A stretch of 64,000 nt of DNA from Bacillus mojavensis RO-H-1 = KCTC 3706 (GCF_000245335.1 NZ_JH600280.1:124001-188000), one strand, 5' to 3'. Positions 10,647 to 20,732 are shown, counted from the first letter of the stretch. Notes: generated by a model not told the origin, from the sequence alone. Numbers and translations: made by a program.

Positions 10647-11855
10647 TTGCCACATCCACAAAATAAAAAAATCCAATCGTTTTGGCTGATTGCCGGTATT
10701 ATCTTTATCGCGTTTAACTTAAGACCTGCAATCACTTCAGTCGGGCCGGTCATCAGCTCCATTAGGACAGAGCTGCACATGTCCAATGGGGCAGCCGGTT
10801 TTTTGACCGCTCTGCCGCTGCTTTCGTTTGCCGTTCTTTCTCCGCTCGCGCCTAAGCTAGGACGTCGTCTTGGAAATGAGCGAACCTTATGGCTTGGTCT
10901 CCTGATACTGTTTATCGGTGTTTTGATTCGCTCTGCCGGCTATACTGCCGCTTTGTTTTTCGGAACGGCACTCATCGGAATTGGAATTGCGATCGGAAAC
11001 GTACTTTTGCCAAGCTTAATCAAACATAAATACCCTGAAAAGCCAGGGCTCATGATCAGCCTGTATACGACATCAATGAATATATTCGCTGCTTTAGCAT
11101 CAGGTATCAGCGTACCTTTAGCGGCCCAGTTGGATGGCGGATGGAAACAGGGATTTCTCTTATGGGGAGGCTTGGCATGTCTAGCCTTGCTGATTTGGAT
11201 ACCCCAGCTTCGCCATCGGGATGTGTCCAACCAGACACCGCAGCTTCAAACAAGTCCGATTTGGGCTTCCAAAATGGCATGGTTCGTCACCATCTTCATG
11301 GGTCTGCAATCCTTTTTATTTTACAGCAGTATCGCCTGGTTTCCTGAGATTCTCCGTTCACACGGGATTGATACGTCAACCGCCGGATGGCTGGTATCAC
11401 TCATGCAATTTGCGAGTCTGCCTTCCACTTTTCTGACACCGGTTTTAGCTGACCGCATGAAACATCAGCGCGGGATCGTTGCAGCGCTGACCGCAGTCTA
11501 TCTGATCGGTCTATGCGGATTATTAACGGGGGGCAGCCATGCTATGCTTGCCATCTGGATGGTGATTATCGGTATCGGACAAGGCTCCAGCATTAGTCTG
11601 GCACTTACTCTCATTGGGCTCCGAAGTGAAAATGCGTATCAGGCTGCAGCGCTGTCGGCCATGTCCCAGTCATTTGGCTACCTTCTTGCTGCTGTCGGGC
11701 CGATCTTTGTCGGGTTTCTCTTTGACCAGACACATTCATGGACAATGCCGATTGTGCTTCTTATTGCTGCTCTAATCGTCATGGGAACAGCAGGACTCGG
11801 GGCAGGACGCGATCGATACGTCCTTCAGACAGAGAGAAAGCGAAATTCAGCATAG
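10647..11855 (+). CDS. yycB: YycB, MFS transporter of the CynX/NimT family
   Basis: A 402-residue membrane protein with 12 predicted helices. The first helix starts FWLIAGIIFIAFNLRPAITS, the hallmark of the CynX/NimT subfamily (cyanate or nitroimidazole-type transport); the true substrate is unknown. Translation starts at TTG with AGAGGAG upstream. A paralogue with the same motif lies in the accessory region (39554-40804). It ends with its own terminator. Confidence 0.9.
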   Translation: MPHPQNKKIQSFWLIAGIIFIAFNLRPAITSVGPVISSIRTELHMSNGAAGFLTALPLLSFAVLSPLAPKLGRRLGNERTLWLGLLILFIGVLIRSAGYTAALFFGTALIGIGIAIGNVLLPSLIKHKYPEKPGLMISLYTTSMNIFAALASGISVPLAAQLDGGWKQGFLLWGGLACLALLIWIPQLRHRDVSNQTPQLQTSPIWASKMAWFVTIFMGLQSFLFYSSIAWFPEILRSHGIDTSTAGWLVSLMQFASLPSTFLTPVLADRMKHQRGIVAALTAVYLIGLCGLLTGGSHAMLAIWMVIIGIGQGSSISLALTLIGLRSENAYQAAALSAMSQSFGYLLAAVGPIFVGFLFDQTHSWTMPIVLLIAALIVMGTAGLGAGRDRYVLQTERKRNSA

Positions 11856-11860
11856 AAAAT

Positions 11861-11890
11861 GGGCGGTGAACTTGTCTCCGCCTCTTTTTT
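11861..11890 (+). terminator. Terminator of yycB
   Basis: GGCGG pairs with CCGCC around an 11-base loop, followed by CTCTTTTTT. Confidence 0.72.
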
Positions 11891-11990
11891 ATGAAAAAAA
11901 CTGCAAGACATTCTTTGAATCTTTATGGTTTATTCATAAGTTTTTCATATTTGTTTTTTACAATAAGACATCATAAAGAGGTGAAAAACG

Positions 11991-14090
11991 ATGAGAACCA
12001 AACGTTTCGACACAGTCCTTATTTTTATTTTGCTTGCAGCGGCTTTTCTCAACATATATCACATTTGGCAGGATGACGCTGCGAACCAATATTATCTGGC
12101 AGCGGTGAAAAGCATGACGCAAAGCTTCCACAATTTCTTCTATGCGTCATTTGACCCTTCCGGATTTGTAACAGTTGATAAACCGCCTGTTGTTTTATGG
12201 ATTCAAACCCTCTTCGCGCTGATCTTTGGTGTTCATACGTGGAGTGTCATCATTCCTCAGGCTCTCGCTGGGGTTGGTTCGGTAATCCTCCTGCACAGAA
12301 TGATCAAACCGACTTTCGGCATTGGAGCGGCCCGCATCGCCGCGCTTGTCATGGCGCTGACACCGATCGCAGTCGCCGTCAGCCGGACAAACAACATTGA
12401 CAGCATGCTTGTCTTTACCTTATTGCTCGGTTCATCATGCCTGCTTCGGGCGGTCAAACAAGGCAAGCTGGTTTGGCTCCTGATGGCATTTGGCCTAATC
12501 GGCCTTGCATTTAATATGAAAATGATGCAAGCCTTTATGGTATTGCCTGCATTTATGTTATTCTATCTGGTTGCTTCTCGGTTTTCGCTAAAGAAGAAAA
12601 TAGGATCGCTGCTTCTGTCTCTTATCCTCCTAACTGGTATATCACTCTCATGGGCGGTTATTGTGGATTCAACCTCCTCCTCCAGCCGGCCGTATATCGG
12701 AAGCAGCCAGACAAACTCTGTGTTAGAACTCGCCTTCGGATATAACGGCACAGAGCGGCTGCTTGGGCAAACCACCGGCCTTGCACGCGGTGATATGAAT
12801 GCCGCAGGCGGCGATAATATGCAGAATAATGGCAAAAGGCAAGCACCAAATCACAATGAATTTTCTGATGGAACCTCTTCATCTGAGAACGGAAACAGCA
12901 AGGCAGATGAAAATCAAAACAGCAACGGTTCCATCAGGGACAATGCACAGGCTCCTCAGCCGCCTTCTGGCCAAATCGGCACTTCCAATGGAAGGGGAGG
13001 CGCACCTCCAACAGGCGGACCAAACGGCGGAAATGGAGGACCCGGCGGTGGGGGCGGAAAAAGCATGAACATGTTCGGCACAGGTGATGCAGGACCGCTT
13101 CGTCTCTTCCAATCGGCTCTTTCCGGCCAAATCAGCTGGATGCTTCCATTCGCATTGATCGGATTACTTGGTGTAATTGTCAGCTGGTGCCGTGATCGCC
13201 GCGGTCAGGCGGCAGAATTGAAAGAAACGATATTCTGGACAGCATGGCTCGTGCCTGTGGCAGGTTTCTTCAGCATCGCAGGATTCTTCCACCAGTATTA
13301 CTTGATTATGCTGGCTCCGCCGATTGCCGCCCTTTCCGGTATCGGATGGTATACACTGTATCGCTTATACAAAAACAATAAAGATTGGGCCAGCTACCTG
13401 CTGCCGGCAGCCGTTCTGATCACAGCCGCGTTCCAGGTGTATATGCTGAGTGCTTATACAAGCCAAATCGGCAATGTATGGATGTACGTCCTGGGACTCT
13501 TGGGAATCAGCAGCACCCTTGCGCTTCTGTTGCTTAAACGCAGTCATCCCTTCAGCAAGCAGCTGACCATCATCAGCTTGTGCGTTCTGTTGCTTACACC
13601 AATCTACTGGTCAGCAACGCCGCTTCTATACGGAGGCAACAGCGTGCTTCCTGAATCCGGGCCGCAGCTCAAAAGCTCAGCAAACGGCGGGAACATGTTC
13701 TCCTCAGAGGTTGATACCGGACTCTTGTCCTATCTGAGAAAGCATAATACCGGCGAAGAGTATCTATTTGCTGCTTTGACAACCGTAACGGCTGCGCCAT
13801 ATATCATCAATACAGATGAATCTGTCATGGCACTCGGCGGCTTCAACGGCACAGATCCGATCCTGACTGTCTCTGATCTGAAAAAACTAGTCAAAGAGGG
13901 CAAAGTGAAATACTTCCTGCTGACAGAAAAGAACTCAGGCAATACTGAACTCGTTTCTTGGATCAAGAAAAACGGCCAAGAAATATCTTCTGACAAGTAC
14001 AGCAGTTCCTCGAGCAGCACAAGCAGCCAGCAAAGCATGAAAGGTGGACCTGGCGGAGAAAGCCAGCAAACCCTTTATCTCGTAGAATAA
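11991..14090 (+). CDS. yycA: YycA, membrane glycosyltransferase of the PMT/ArnT type
   Basis: This 699-residue protein belongs to the dolichyl-phosphate-mannose mannosyltransferase-like superfamily (YkcB relative), thought to move a lipid-linked sugar to an envelope acceptor. The N-terminal half has many hydrophobic helices and the loop motif DDAANQYYLAAVKSM, whose acidic pair is typical of GT-C catalytic sites, plus FVTVDKPPVVLWIQ. Residues about 260-355 form a Gly/Asn/Ser-rich low-complexity loop, followed by more helices and a soluble C-terminal domain. GAGGTG precedes the ATG. Confidence 0.88.
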   Translation: MRTKRFDTVLIFILLAAAFLNIYHIWQDDAANQYYLAAVKSMTQSFHNFFYASFDPSGFVTVDKPPVVLWIQTLFALIFGVHTWSVIIPQALAGVGSVILLHRMIKPTFGIGAARIAALVMALTPIAVAVSRTNNIDSMLVFTLLLGSSCLLRAVKQGKLVWLLMAFGLIGLAFNMKMMQAFMVLPAFMLFYLVASRFSLKKKIGSLLLSLILLTGISLSWAVIVDSTSSSSRPYIGSSQTNSVLELAFGYNGTERLLGQTTGLARGDMNAAGGDNMQNNGKRQAPNHNEFSDGTSSSENGNSKADENQNSNGSIRDNAQAPQPPSGQIGTSNGRGGAPPTGGPNGGNGGPGGGGGKSMNMFGTGDAGPLRLFQSALSGQISWMLPFALIGLLGVIVSWCRDRRGQAAELKETIFWTAWLVPVAGFFSIAGFFHQYYLIMLAPPIAALSGIGWYTLYRLYKNNKDWASYLLPAAVLITAAFQVYMLSAYTSQIGNVWMYVLGLLGISSTLALLLLKRSHPFSKQLTIISLCVLLLTPIYWSATPLLYGGNSVLPESGPQLKSSANGGNMFSSEVDTGLLSYLRKHNTGEEYLFAALTTVTAAPYIINTDESVMALGGFNGTDPILTVSDLKKLVKEGKVKYFLLTEKNSGNTELVSWIKKNGQEISSDKYSSSSSSTSSQQSMKGGPGGESQQTLYLVE

Positions 14091-14125
14091 AAAAAGAGGC
14101 TTGGATCAATCCAAGCCTCTTTTCT
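14086..14125. terminator. Bidirectional terminator between yycA and rplI
   Basis: AGAGGCTTGGA pairs with TCCAAGCCTCT (loop TCAA), flanked by A-run and T-run, so it works for both convergent genes. Confidence 0.93.
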
Positions 14126-14126
14126 A

Positions 14127-14576
14127 TTAAGCTTCTTCTTTCACATGTACCTTTAACACAGCCTGCACCTCAGGATGCAATTTCACAGGAACGTTTGTAT
14201 AACCTAACGCACGAATGCCGTCCGGCAGTTCCAGCTTCCGCTTATCCACTTTAATGTTATGGTCTTTTTGAAGCTGTTCAGTAATTTGCTTGCTTGTGAC
14301 AGAGCCGAATAAACGGCCGCCTTCACCTGATTTCGCGCTGAGCTCAACAGTCAGTTTTTCTAATGTCTCTTTTAAGCTCTTTGCCTGCTCAAGCTCTGCG
14401 ATGGCTTCTTTTTTCTCTTTCTGCTTTTGACCGTTTAGTACACTGATGTTTGACGCGTTCGCTTCAACCGCGAGGCCTTTTTTAATCAGAAAGTTATGCG
14501 CATAACCATCTGCTACGTTTTTCACTTCGCCTTTTTTTCCTTTTCCTTTTACATCTTGTAAGAAAATAACCTTCAT
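14127..14576 (-). CDS. rplI: 50S ribosomal protein L9
   Basis: L9 binds 23S rRNA at the base of the L1 stalk and helps keep the reading frame. The 149 residues begin with [19 protein letters not shown], followed by the L9 signature [13 protein letters not shown]; a long central helix and a C-terminal globular domain follow. The ATG overlaps the gdpP stop (ATGA), so it is translationally coupled to gdpP. Confidence 0.98.
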   Translation of the reverse strand: MKVIFLQDVKGKGKKGEVKNVADGYAHNFLIKKGLAVEANASNISVLNGQKQKEKKEAIAELEQAKSLKETLEKLTVELSAKSGEGGRLFGSVTSKQITEQLQKDHNIKVDKRKLELPDGIRALGYTNVPVKLHPEVQAVLKVHVKEEA

Positions 14577-16552
14577 CTTTGTACGCCTCCCTCAAAATAC
14601 TCATCTATGGCGCCCTTCAGCCGCTCCAGTGCTTCTGTTACTGAAATGCCGGATAACTGAGTCGCCGCATTTGTTAAATGTCCTCCGCCTTCCAGCGCCT
14701 CCATGATGATCTGAACATTCACATCGCCAAGAGACCGCGCACTGATACAAACAGTTTGTTCATCACGTCTTGCTACCGCAAATGAAGCCTCAACCTCGCT
14801 CATCGACAGCAGAGAATCCGCAGCCTGCGCAATCAGCACTTGATCGAAATATTCATCCTCATTCTCAGGCAGTGATGCAATCGCGATGTTCTCTTTATAG
14901 AGGGCCGTATGCTGGATTAGCTTCGCTCGTTTAATATAGGAATCAACGGTTTCTTTGAGGAACTTCTGCACAAGCACCGTATCGGCGCCTTTTGCTCTTA
15001 AATATGAAGCCGCATCAAAGGTCCGCGAGCCAGTGCGGAGTGAAAAGCTCTTTGTATCCACTATTATACCAGCTAATAGGGCCGTTGCTTCAATCATATT
15101 GATTTTTAAGCGCTTCGGCTGATACTCAAGCAGCTCTGTCACCAATTCCGCTGTTGATGAAGCGTACGGCTCCATATAGACGAGCAGCGGGTCTCTGATA
15201 AATTCTTCGCCTCTGCGGTGATGGTCGATGACCACAATATGCTCAATTTTGTTTACCAGCCGTTCTTCTATAACAAGCGACGGCTTATGCGTATCCACGA
15301 TGACAAGCAGCGTGTCGTCATTGGCAATTTCCATTGCTTCTTCGGGCGTGATGAACCTTGACCACAGCTCTTCATATTTTTTAATTTCCTCAATCAAGCG
15401 CTGCACACTTGAACCGATTTGGTTCGGATCAATCACAATAAAACCATCTTTGTTATTTGCCTGTGACACCTTTAATATCCCGATCGCCGCACCGATAGAA
15501 TCCATGTCGGGGAATTTGTGTCCCATGATAATCACATTGCTGCTTTCAGAAACAATTTCCTTTAAAGCATGAGAAATCACGCGGGCGCGCACCCTTGTTC
15601 GCTTCTCCATCGGGTTCGTTTTACCTCCGTAAAACTTTACTTTTCCGTTTGGCAGCTTAATGGCTACCTGGTCTCCGCCGCGGCCCAGCGCTAAGTCCAG
15701 ACTGGATTGCGCCAAATCGCCAAGCTCCTTCAGCGATGAGACCGAAGCTCCGACACCAACGCTTAAGGTCAGCGCAACGCCGTCAAATGAAGTTTTTTCC
15801 CGTACCTCATCCAGAATCGAAAACTTGGAATTTTCAAGTTCGGTTAAAATGTTCTCATTAAGCACAGCGATAAAACGTTCTGACGATGTCCTTTTTAGGA
15901 ATATTCCATACTCCTGCGCCCAAGCGTTGAGCAAAGAGGTCACTTGGCTGTTCATCGTGCTTCTCGTCTGATCGTCTAATCCTTGCGTCACATCATCGTA
16001 GTTATCAAGGAAAATATAGGCCAGCACAGTTCTTTCATTTTCATATTGCTTTTCAATCTGTATCTGTTCCGTCACATCGAAGAAATAAAGCAGACGCTCA
16101 TCCCGTTTGATGACAACTTTAAATTTTCGGTCATTCAATGTAACCGTTTCCGATTCTACCTCTTGTTTGATGAGCGGCACAACGGATTCACAAGTATCAT
16201 AAAGTGATCTCCCCACTAATGTACTTTCATTAAAGCAAGAAGAGAGAAACGGATTTGCCCATTCTATATAGTATTGATCATTAAAAAGCATGATGCCGAT
16301 CGGCATTTCCATCAATGCCTCTTCCCCGACTTTTTTCAACCTGTAGGATAACGTAGAAATATAAGCGTCAATCTCTTTTCGAATAAGAGAATCCGCGCGT
16401 TTTATAAAAAACAGTATAACTGCCAGCAGCAACACTTCAACGGTTCCTATGATCCAGTTAAAATAAAAGCTGATGAGGATTGTAATGATTGACAAAGCAA
16501 TCAATGCATAGATGGGATACCGAAACAACGGTTTTTCATAAAAGCTTGGCAT
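14573..16552 (-). CDS. gdpP: GdpP, cyclic-di-AMP phosphodiesterase
   Basis: GdpP (YybT) hydrolyses c-di-AMP at the membrane and so affects potassium balance, cell-wall stress and beta-lactam tolerance. Two transmembrane helices (about 10-50) are followed by a PAS domain, a degenerate GGDEF domain and a DHH-DHHA1 catalytic module. The DHH motifs are visible as [23 protein letters not shown] and VVIDHHRRG, and GGGHLTNAA occurs in DHHA1. The ATG (MPSFYEK) has GGGGAG 8 bases upstream, and the length of 659 residues matches the family. It forms an operon with yybS and rplI. Confidence 0.97.
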   Translation of the reverse strand: MPSFYEKPLFRYPIYALIALSIITILISFYFNWIIGTVEVLLLAVILFFIKRADSLIRKEIDAYISTLSYRLKKVGEEALMEMPIGIMLFNDQYYIEWANPFLSSCFNESTLVGRSLYDTCESVVPLIKQEVESETVTLNDRKFKVVIKRDERLLYFFDVTEQIQIEKQYENERTVLAYIFLDNYDDVTQGLDDQTRSTMNSQVTSLLNAWAQEYGIFLKRTSSERFIAVLNENILTELENSKFSILDEVREKTSFDGVALTLSVGVGASVSSLKELGDLAQSSLDLALGRGGDQVAIKLPNGKVKFYGGKTNPMEKRTRVRARVISHALKEIVSESSNVIIMGHKFPDMDSIGAAIGILKVSQANNKDGFIVIDPNQIGSSVQRLIEEIKKYEELWSRFITPEEAMEIANDDTLLVIVDTHKPSLVIEERLVNKIEHIVVIDHHRRGEEFIRDPLLVYMEPYASSTAELVTELLEYQPKRLKINMIEATALLAGIIVDTKSFSLRTGSRTFDAASYLRAKGADTVLVQKFLKETVDSYIKRAKLIQHTALYKENIAIASLPENEDEYFDQVLIAQAADSLLSMSEVEASFAVARRDEQTVCISARSLGDVNVQIIMEALEGGGHLTNAATQLSGISVTEALERLKGAIDEYFEGGVQR

Positions 16553-16588
16553 TTCTATCACTCCCCACCATGTGAGTAAAACTCATTT

Positions 16589-17518
16589 TCACTTCACCTT
16601 ATTCCTTATGTTAAAGCCCATGTCTATAACGCCTAAAATGCGAATGGCTGCCATAAAAATCGGTTGCAGCAGACCAAGAATGACTGCAATGACGGCCACT
16701 GCCTTTGGATATTTTTTCTTATGGCAATAGAAAAAGATAAATGATAAACCTTGGATAAAAATAAGAAACCCGAGTATAAACTCCCCATTTAAAGCGATAG
16801 AGTACAGCATTTGGCCTTTTTCTAAAGGCAGAAATGACAGCATGACAATCAACAAATACAGTACTACAACACTTTGCGGAAACTTCAACTCTCTAAAAGG
16901 CTTTAGACTAGGAATATCGGGGGAGAATCGCCTTAAGAGCGGCTTAGCGATAAGGTAACTGAGGAAAGAAAAAATGGCTCCTACCATCACGATAGCTGTT
17001 GGAAAAAGATATTGAACCGTACTCAATTGTTCTTCCATCAGTTTCATTTGTTTCTCAAGTTCTTCAGCATTACCCGATTGTTTCAAAACGGATTCAACGA
17101 TATCGAGTGATTGCCGATATTGTGTCATTGCTTCATCAATGATATTGATACCCAAAAACTGAATGCTTATCACAAAATAGAACACGATACAAAGCATATA
17201 AATAAGGGCACCCGAAATAATAGCATGGCCGGGTTCTCTTTTTTTGAAAAAATGCCCCATGGCTATGCCCGCACAAGCTGACATAAAAGCTACAATCAGT
17301 CCGTTAAAGGACCCGACAATAAAGACAACAGGAAGACTGACAGCGCCCATCCATAATCCTAATTTCAATCCGTGTCTGATCGTATAAAGGATCATAGGCA
17401 GCGGCAGTGCAAATAACAGAATGGTTCCAATCAATGGAACATAAACGACCAGCAGTGTGATGATCGCAAACAAACTGATTAAAATAGCACCTTCCATTAA
17501 TGCTCTTGTTTGTTTCAC
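16589..17518 (-). CDS. yybS: YybS, DUF2232 integral membrane protein
   Basis: A 309-residue protein with about eight hydrophobic helices and a charged middle loop (residues about 155-180, LEKQMKLMEEQLSTV). It belongs to the DUF2232 family, found next to gdpP and rplI in many Firmicutes, but has no proven function. Translation starts at GTG after GAGGTGA. It is first in the yybS-gdpP-rplI unit. Confidence 0.9.
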   Translation of the reverse strand: MKQTRALMEGAILISLFAIITLLVVYVPLIGTILLFALPLPMILYTIRHGLKLGLWMGAVSLPVVFIVGSFNGLIVAFMSACAGIAMGHFFKKREPGHAIISGALIYMLCIVFYFVISIQFLGINIIDEAMTQYRQSLDIVESVLKQSGNAEELEKQMKLMEEQLSTVQYLFPTAIVMVGAIFSFLSYLIAKPLLRRFSPDIPSLKPFRELKFPQSVVVLYLLIVMLSFLPLEKGQMLYSIALNGEFILGFLIFIQGLSFIFFYCHKKKYPKAVAVIAVILGLLQPIFMAAIRILGVIDMGFNIRNKVK

Positions 17519-17554
17519 TTAGTCACCTCGTATCATACTGAACATACGAATAGA

Positions 17555-17586
17555 AAAGAGCAGCATAAACGACTGCTCTTTTTTTC
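17555..17586. terminator. Hairpin terminator upstream of yybS
   Basis: AAAGAGCAG pairs with CTGCTCTTT around a 9-base loop, with T-runs on both strands. On the minus strand it would shield yybS from upstream transcription. Confidence 0.72.
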
Positions 17587-17683
17587 ATCGCCGCAACATG
17601 TTTTGCACCAATGTTTTCATATCATCTCTAAAATTACTTTTATATTTTAACATAAGTCCAAATCGCAAGTAAAATGACGCCAA

Positions 17684-17699
17684 TGTTTCATGTGAAACA
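17684..17699. other. parS site upstream of yybS
   Basis: TGTTTCATGTGAAACA matches the parS consensus at 15 of 16 positions (C to T at position 8). It is intergenic, between two hairpins. Confidence 0.85.
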
Positions 17700-17705
17700 T
17701 TGCAA

Positions 17706-17733
17706 ACGAAAAGACATTCTTTAAAAGAATGCC
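17706..17733 (-). terminator. Terminator after the 49-residue membrane protein gene
   Basis: CATTCTTT and AAAGAATG form a tight hairpin followed by TCTTTTCG on the minus strand. Confidence 0.65.
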
Positions 17734-17742
17734 CATCACTTC

Positions 17743-17892
17743 TTATTCTTTATCATCCATAAAACCAGAAGATTCTTTGTTTTTCTTCTTCGTTTTTCTG
17801 ACATATACAAATATTAAAATCACAAGTAAAAGGGTTGTTGCTTGCAGAACGCCGCTGCTAAACAAGAAAAAGTTCTTTATCATGTCCCACAT
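17743..17892 (-). CDS. Small single-span membrane protein, 49 residues
   Basis: The gene is short but well formed: GAGGTG lies 8 bases before ATG, and a terminator follows. The product starts MWDMIKNFFLFSSG, has one hydrophobic helix (about residues 13-31) and a basic and then acidic tail (RKTKKKNKES ... FMDDKE). I do not recognise a family. Its position beside cotF suggests a possible sporulation role, but the sequence does not show it. Confidence 0.72.
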   Translation of the reverse strand: MWDMIKNFFLFSSGVLQATTLLLVILIFVYVRKTKKKNKESSGFMDDKE

Positions 17893-18036
17893 CGTGTTTC
17901 ACCTCTTTTTGGATGTTCTCAACCCGTATCCTATATAAGGTGGATTCCCTTTTTAAAAACTTCAAAACATCATGAACAACATTGAACGTTGGGCATATGC
18001 TGATACAGAATCTGATTGATAAAGGAGATTTGTTAC

Positions 18037-18522
18037 ATGGATGAACGCAGAACGTTGGCTTGGCATGAAACATTAGAGATGCATGAGCTGGTTGCTTTTC
18101 AGTCAAACGGGCTCATTAAACTGAAGAAAATGATTAGAGAAGTTAGAGACCCTCAGCTCAGACAGCTTTATAGCGTTTCCATTCAGGCCGTTGAGCAGAA
18201 TTTAAGAGAGCTTCTCCCATTCTTCCCTCAGGCGCCGATGCCTCGCGATGATGAAGAAGAAGAGCGTGCGGATAACCCATTTTTCAGCGGTGACCTGCTC
18301 GGCTTTGCCAAAACATCTGTCCGCAACTATGCCATCGCAATTACAGAAACAGCAACACCTCAATTAAGAACCGTACTTGTCAAACAGCTGAACGCTGCCA
18401 TTAAGTTGCATGCGCAAGTTTATCAATACATGTATCAGCACGGATACTACCCATCTTACAATCTTTCTGACCTGTTAAAAAATGATGTCCGAAACGCCAA
18501 TAAAGCCATTTCGATGAAATAA
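18037..18522 (+). CDS. cotF: Spore coat protein CotF
   Basis: CotF is made in the mother cell as a precursor and processed into small coat polypeptides. The 161-residue product begins [22 protein letters not shown], followed by a ferritin-like helical pattern ([13 protein letters not shown]) and an acidic linker [12 protein letters not shown] before the C-terminal coat domain. AAAGGAG precedes this ATG; an in-frame upstream TTG is ignored. CATATGC some 40 bases upstream resembles a SigK -10 element, but the match is partial. Confidence 0.94.
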   Translation: MDERRTLAWHETLEMHELVAFQSNGLIKLKKMIREVRDPQLRQLYSVSIQAVEQNLRELLPFFPQAPMPRDDEEEERADNPFFSGDLLGFAKTSVRNYAIAITETATPQLRTVLVKQLNAAIKLHAQVYQYMYQHGYYPSYNLSDLLKNDVRNANKAISMK

Positions 18523-18556
18523 AAGAAGCAGCAAAGGCTTCCCTTTGCTGCTACTT
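18522..18556. terminator. Hairpin between cotF and yybR
   Basis: AGCAGCAAAGG pairs with CCTTTGCTGCT with a 4-base loop. It overlaps the last codons of yybR. The T-tract is poor, so efficiency is uncertain. Confidence 0.6.
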
Positions 18557-18928
18557 CTGCTGTTCTTTTAATAAACTGTTTGAACGACGCGCCTCCAGTG
18601 CTTCTCGGTTGGCGTCGCCCCATTCTTTCATTTGCAATACAATCGGCTCAAGCGTTCGTCCGAATTCTGTCAGAGAATATTCAACCTTGGGCGGCACCTG
18701 GTGATAAACTTCGCGATGAACAATGCCATCCGCTTCAAGCTCTCGAAGCTGCAGGGTCAGCATTCTTTGGGTAATACTCGGGCATATTTTGCGAAACTCA
18801 TTAAACCGTTTCTTGCCATCTATCATGTGATAAAAAAGGATTCCTTTCCACTTTCCGCCAATGACATCTAGTGTAAATTCAACCGGACAGCCTTCTTTGT
18901 TCGGATAAATATTATTTTTTCGGCTCAT
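18551..18928 (-). CDS. yybR: YybR, HxlR-type winged-helix regulator
   Basis: A 125-residue DNA-binding protein of the HxlR (MarR-like) family, many of which sense electrophiles or disulfide stress through a conserved Cys. Here that Cys is in NKEGCPVEFTLDVIGGKWK near residue 14. The HTH segment is FNEFRKICPSITQRMLTLQL. GGAGGG precedes this ATG, and the length equals the B. subtilis protein. An inverted repeat, TAGTA-N10-TACTA, just upstream may be its own operator. Confidence 0.9.
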   Translation of the reverse strand: MSRKNNIYPNKEGCPVEFTLDVIGGKWKGILFYHMIDGKKRFNEFRKICPSITQRMLTLQLRELEADGIVHREVYHQVPPKVEYSLTEFGRTLEPIVLQMKEWGDANREALEARRSNSLLKEQQK

Positions 18929-18942
18929 GTTCGACCCTCCAA

Positions 18943-18962
18943 TAGTACCTTTTTTGATACTA
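18943..18962. promoter_or_regulatory. Candidate YybR operator
   Basis: TAGTA and TACTA are inverted around 10 bases, 14 bases upstream of the yybR start. The form resembles the YodB/HxlR-type operators of Bacillus. The assignment is by position and form only. Confidence 0.45.
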
Positions 18963-19137
18963 CAGATCATTTTGTAACTGACCTACCCAGCATTTTACAC
19001 ACCTTTCCTCTTTCACTCAAAAAAAATGCTTTATATTCACATCAATTTTTAAGGGTTTGCATGATTACACCCGCAGCAAGACGTGTTAAACTATAAAAAG
19101 AATGTTTACACTACTTAAAAAAGGATAAGGAGTTATC

Positions 19138-20067
19138 ATGGAAAAAATACTTATTTTCGGACACCAAAATCCAGACACAGATACGATCTGCTCTGCTATT
19201 GCTTACGCTGATTTAAAAAACAAACTCGGTTTCAACGCTGAGCCTGTCAGACTTGGACAAGTCAACGGCGAAACACAATATGCACTTGATTACTTCAAAC
19301 AAGAAAGCCCTCGTCTTGTAGAAACAGCTGCAAACGAAGTGAACGGCGTTATCCTTGTTGACCACAACGAACGCCAGCAAAGCATCAAGGATATTGAAGA
19401 CGTTCAGGTTCTGGAAGTCATCGACCACCACCGAATCGCAAACTTCGAAACAGCTGAGCCGCTTTACTATCGTGCTGAGCCTGTCGGCTGTACTGCTACA
19501 ATCTTAAACAAAATGTACAAAGAAAATAACGTAACAATCGAGAAAGAAATTGCCGGCCTTATGCTGTCTGCTATCATTTCTGACTCTCTGTTATTCAAAT
19601 CTCCAACTTGCACGGACCAAGACGTAGCGGCAGCAAAAGAACTTGCTGAAATCGCTGGCGTAGATGCTGAAGAATACGGCTTAAACATGCTGAAAGCAGG
19701 CGCTGACCTAAGCAAAAAAACAGTTGAAGAGCTAATTTCTCTTGATGCAAAAGAATTCACACTCGGCAGCAAAAAAGTCGAAATTGCACAAGTCAACACA
19801 GTGGATATTGAAGATGTGAGAAAACGCCAAGCTGAGTTAGAAGCAGTGATTTCTAAAGTTGTGGCTGAGAAGAACCTTGATCTGTTCCTTCTTGTCATCA
19901 CAGACATCTTAGAAAACGATTCACTTGCACTTGCAATCGGTAACGAAGCGGACAAAGTGGAAAAAGCATTCAACGTCACATTAGAAAACAACACAGCCCT
20001 TCTTAAAGGCGTTGTTTCTCGTAAAAAACAAGTCGTTCCTGTGTTAACAGACGCGATTGCAGAATAA
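19138..20067 (+). CDS. ppaC: Manganese-dependent inorganic pyrophosphatase
   Basis: PpaC is a family II (DHH) enzyme that hydrolyses pyrophosphate to phosphate in the cytoplasm. The metal ligands are visible in [10 protein letters not shown] (His9, Asp13, Asp15), LVDHNER and VIDHHR, with the DHHA2 domain C-terminal, including the SRKKQVVP substrate segment. The 309 residues match the family length. AAGGAG precedes ATG. A strong terminator follows. Confidence 0.97.
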   Translation: MEKILIFGHQNPDTDTICSAIAYADLKNKLGFNAEPVRLGQVNGETQYALDYFKQESPRLVETAANEVNGVILVDHNERQQSIKDIEDVQVLEVIDHHRIANFETAEPLYYRAEPVGCTATILNKMYKENNVTIEKEIAGLMLSAIISDSLLFKSPTCTDQDVAAAKELAEIAGVDAEEYGLNMLKAGADLSKKTVEELISLDAKEFTLGSKKVEIAQVNTVDIEDVRKRQAELEAVISKVVAEKNLDLFLLVITDILENDSLALAIGNEADKVEKAFNVTLENNTALLKGVVSRKKQVVPVLTDAIAE

Positions 20068-20069
20068 TA

Positions 20070-20099
20070 AAAAAGCATCCCGCTCACGGGATGCTTTTT
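20070..20099. terminator. Bidirectional terminator between ppaC and yybP
   Basis: AAAAAGCATCCCG pairs with CGGGATGCTTTTT (loop CTCA). Confidence 0.93.
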
Positions 20100-20100
20100 C

Positions 20101-20550
20101 TTATTCGCCAAGCTTTTCAATTTGCCCCATCACATCAGTAATTTGCTTAGCGTTTTGGACCAACTCGGATTGCTCCAATTCCTCAAGCGATACCTTTCCT
20201 TCTTCCACTTGCTGCAAGACGTCTTCCGCACTTTTTTGCAATGTGTCGTTATGCTCCTGTAGGGTGCTGTGAAGCTCCGCTGCGGCATCAGGCGGTGTTA
20301 ATTCATTAAAATCAGCTGCTGCCTTTTGAATAGACTCAAGCTGTGTCTCTAGTTTTTCTTTTGCCTCAGTGTCATTTACAGCTTCCTCAGCCAATGCAGG
20401 CGCTTCCTCTGCAAACGTCTTCACCTTTTCCACATAAGCTGACGCTTCATTTGTATAATCCAGCCCGTCATTCACCTGATCCAGTATTCCACATCCGCCT
20501 GCCCCTAAAAGACCCACGCCGGCCAAAACCGTCAGAACCATTTTCTTCAT
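20101..20550 (-). CDS. yybP: YybP lipoprotein
   Basis: A 149-residue lipoprotein. It has a charged start (MKKMVLTVL), a hydrophobic segment and a lipobox ending GGC at Cys20. The rest is an acidic, helical, probably coiled-coil domain rich in Glu, Ala and Gln. No enzymatic motif is visible and the role is unknown. Its leader carries the manganese riboswitch that is named after this gene, so it is probably induced by excess Mn(II). AAGGGGG overlaps the end of the upstream 36-codon gene, which suggests coupling. Confidence 0.88.
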   Translation of the reverse strand: MKKMVLTVLAGVGLLGAGGCGILDQVNDGLDYTNEASAYVEKVKTFAEEAPALAEEAVNDTEAKEKLETQLESIQKAAADFNELTPPDAAAELHSTLQEHNDTLQKSAEDVLQQVEEGKVSLEELEQSELVQNAKQITDVMGQIEKLGE

Positions 20551-20561
20551 TGTTTGCCCCC

Positions 20562-20672
20562 TTATCGTTTCTTCTTCATTTTTTCTTTCAAGATCGGGAT
20601 CAATTTCTCTTTCGCTAATGGCAGCCCCTTCTTCACCAATTCACGTTTCAGCCATTTCTTCAGCTTAGACAT
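20562..20672 (-). CDS. Unrecognised 36-residue cationic peptide
   Basis: GAGAGGAG precedes ATG at proper spacing. The product, MSKLKKWLKRELVKK followed by GLPLAKEKLIPILKEKMKKKR, is highly basic and amphipathic, without a signal peptide. It sits between the Mn riboswitch terminators and yybP, 11 bases from the yybP start, so it should be induced together with YybP. It could be a membrane-surface peptide; I cannot name a family. Confidence 0.68.
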   Translation of the reverse strand: MSKLKKWLKRELVKKGLPLAKEKLIPILKEKMKKKR

Positions 20673-20703
20673 AGTGAATCTCCTCTCCCTTTTTTGATAA
20701 AAA

Positions 20704-20732
20704 TGAAAAAACTCCACCGATTTGGTGAAGTT
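20704..20732 (-). terminator. Second hairpin terminator in the yybP leader
   Basis: AACTTCACC pairs with GGTGGAGTT and is followed by TTTTCATTTTT on the minus strand. It lies just downstream of the riboswitch terminator, so the leader has tandem terminators. Confidence 0.7.
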
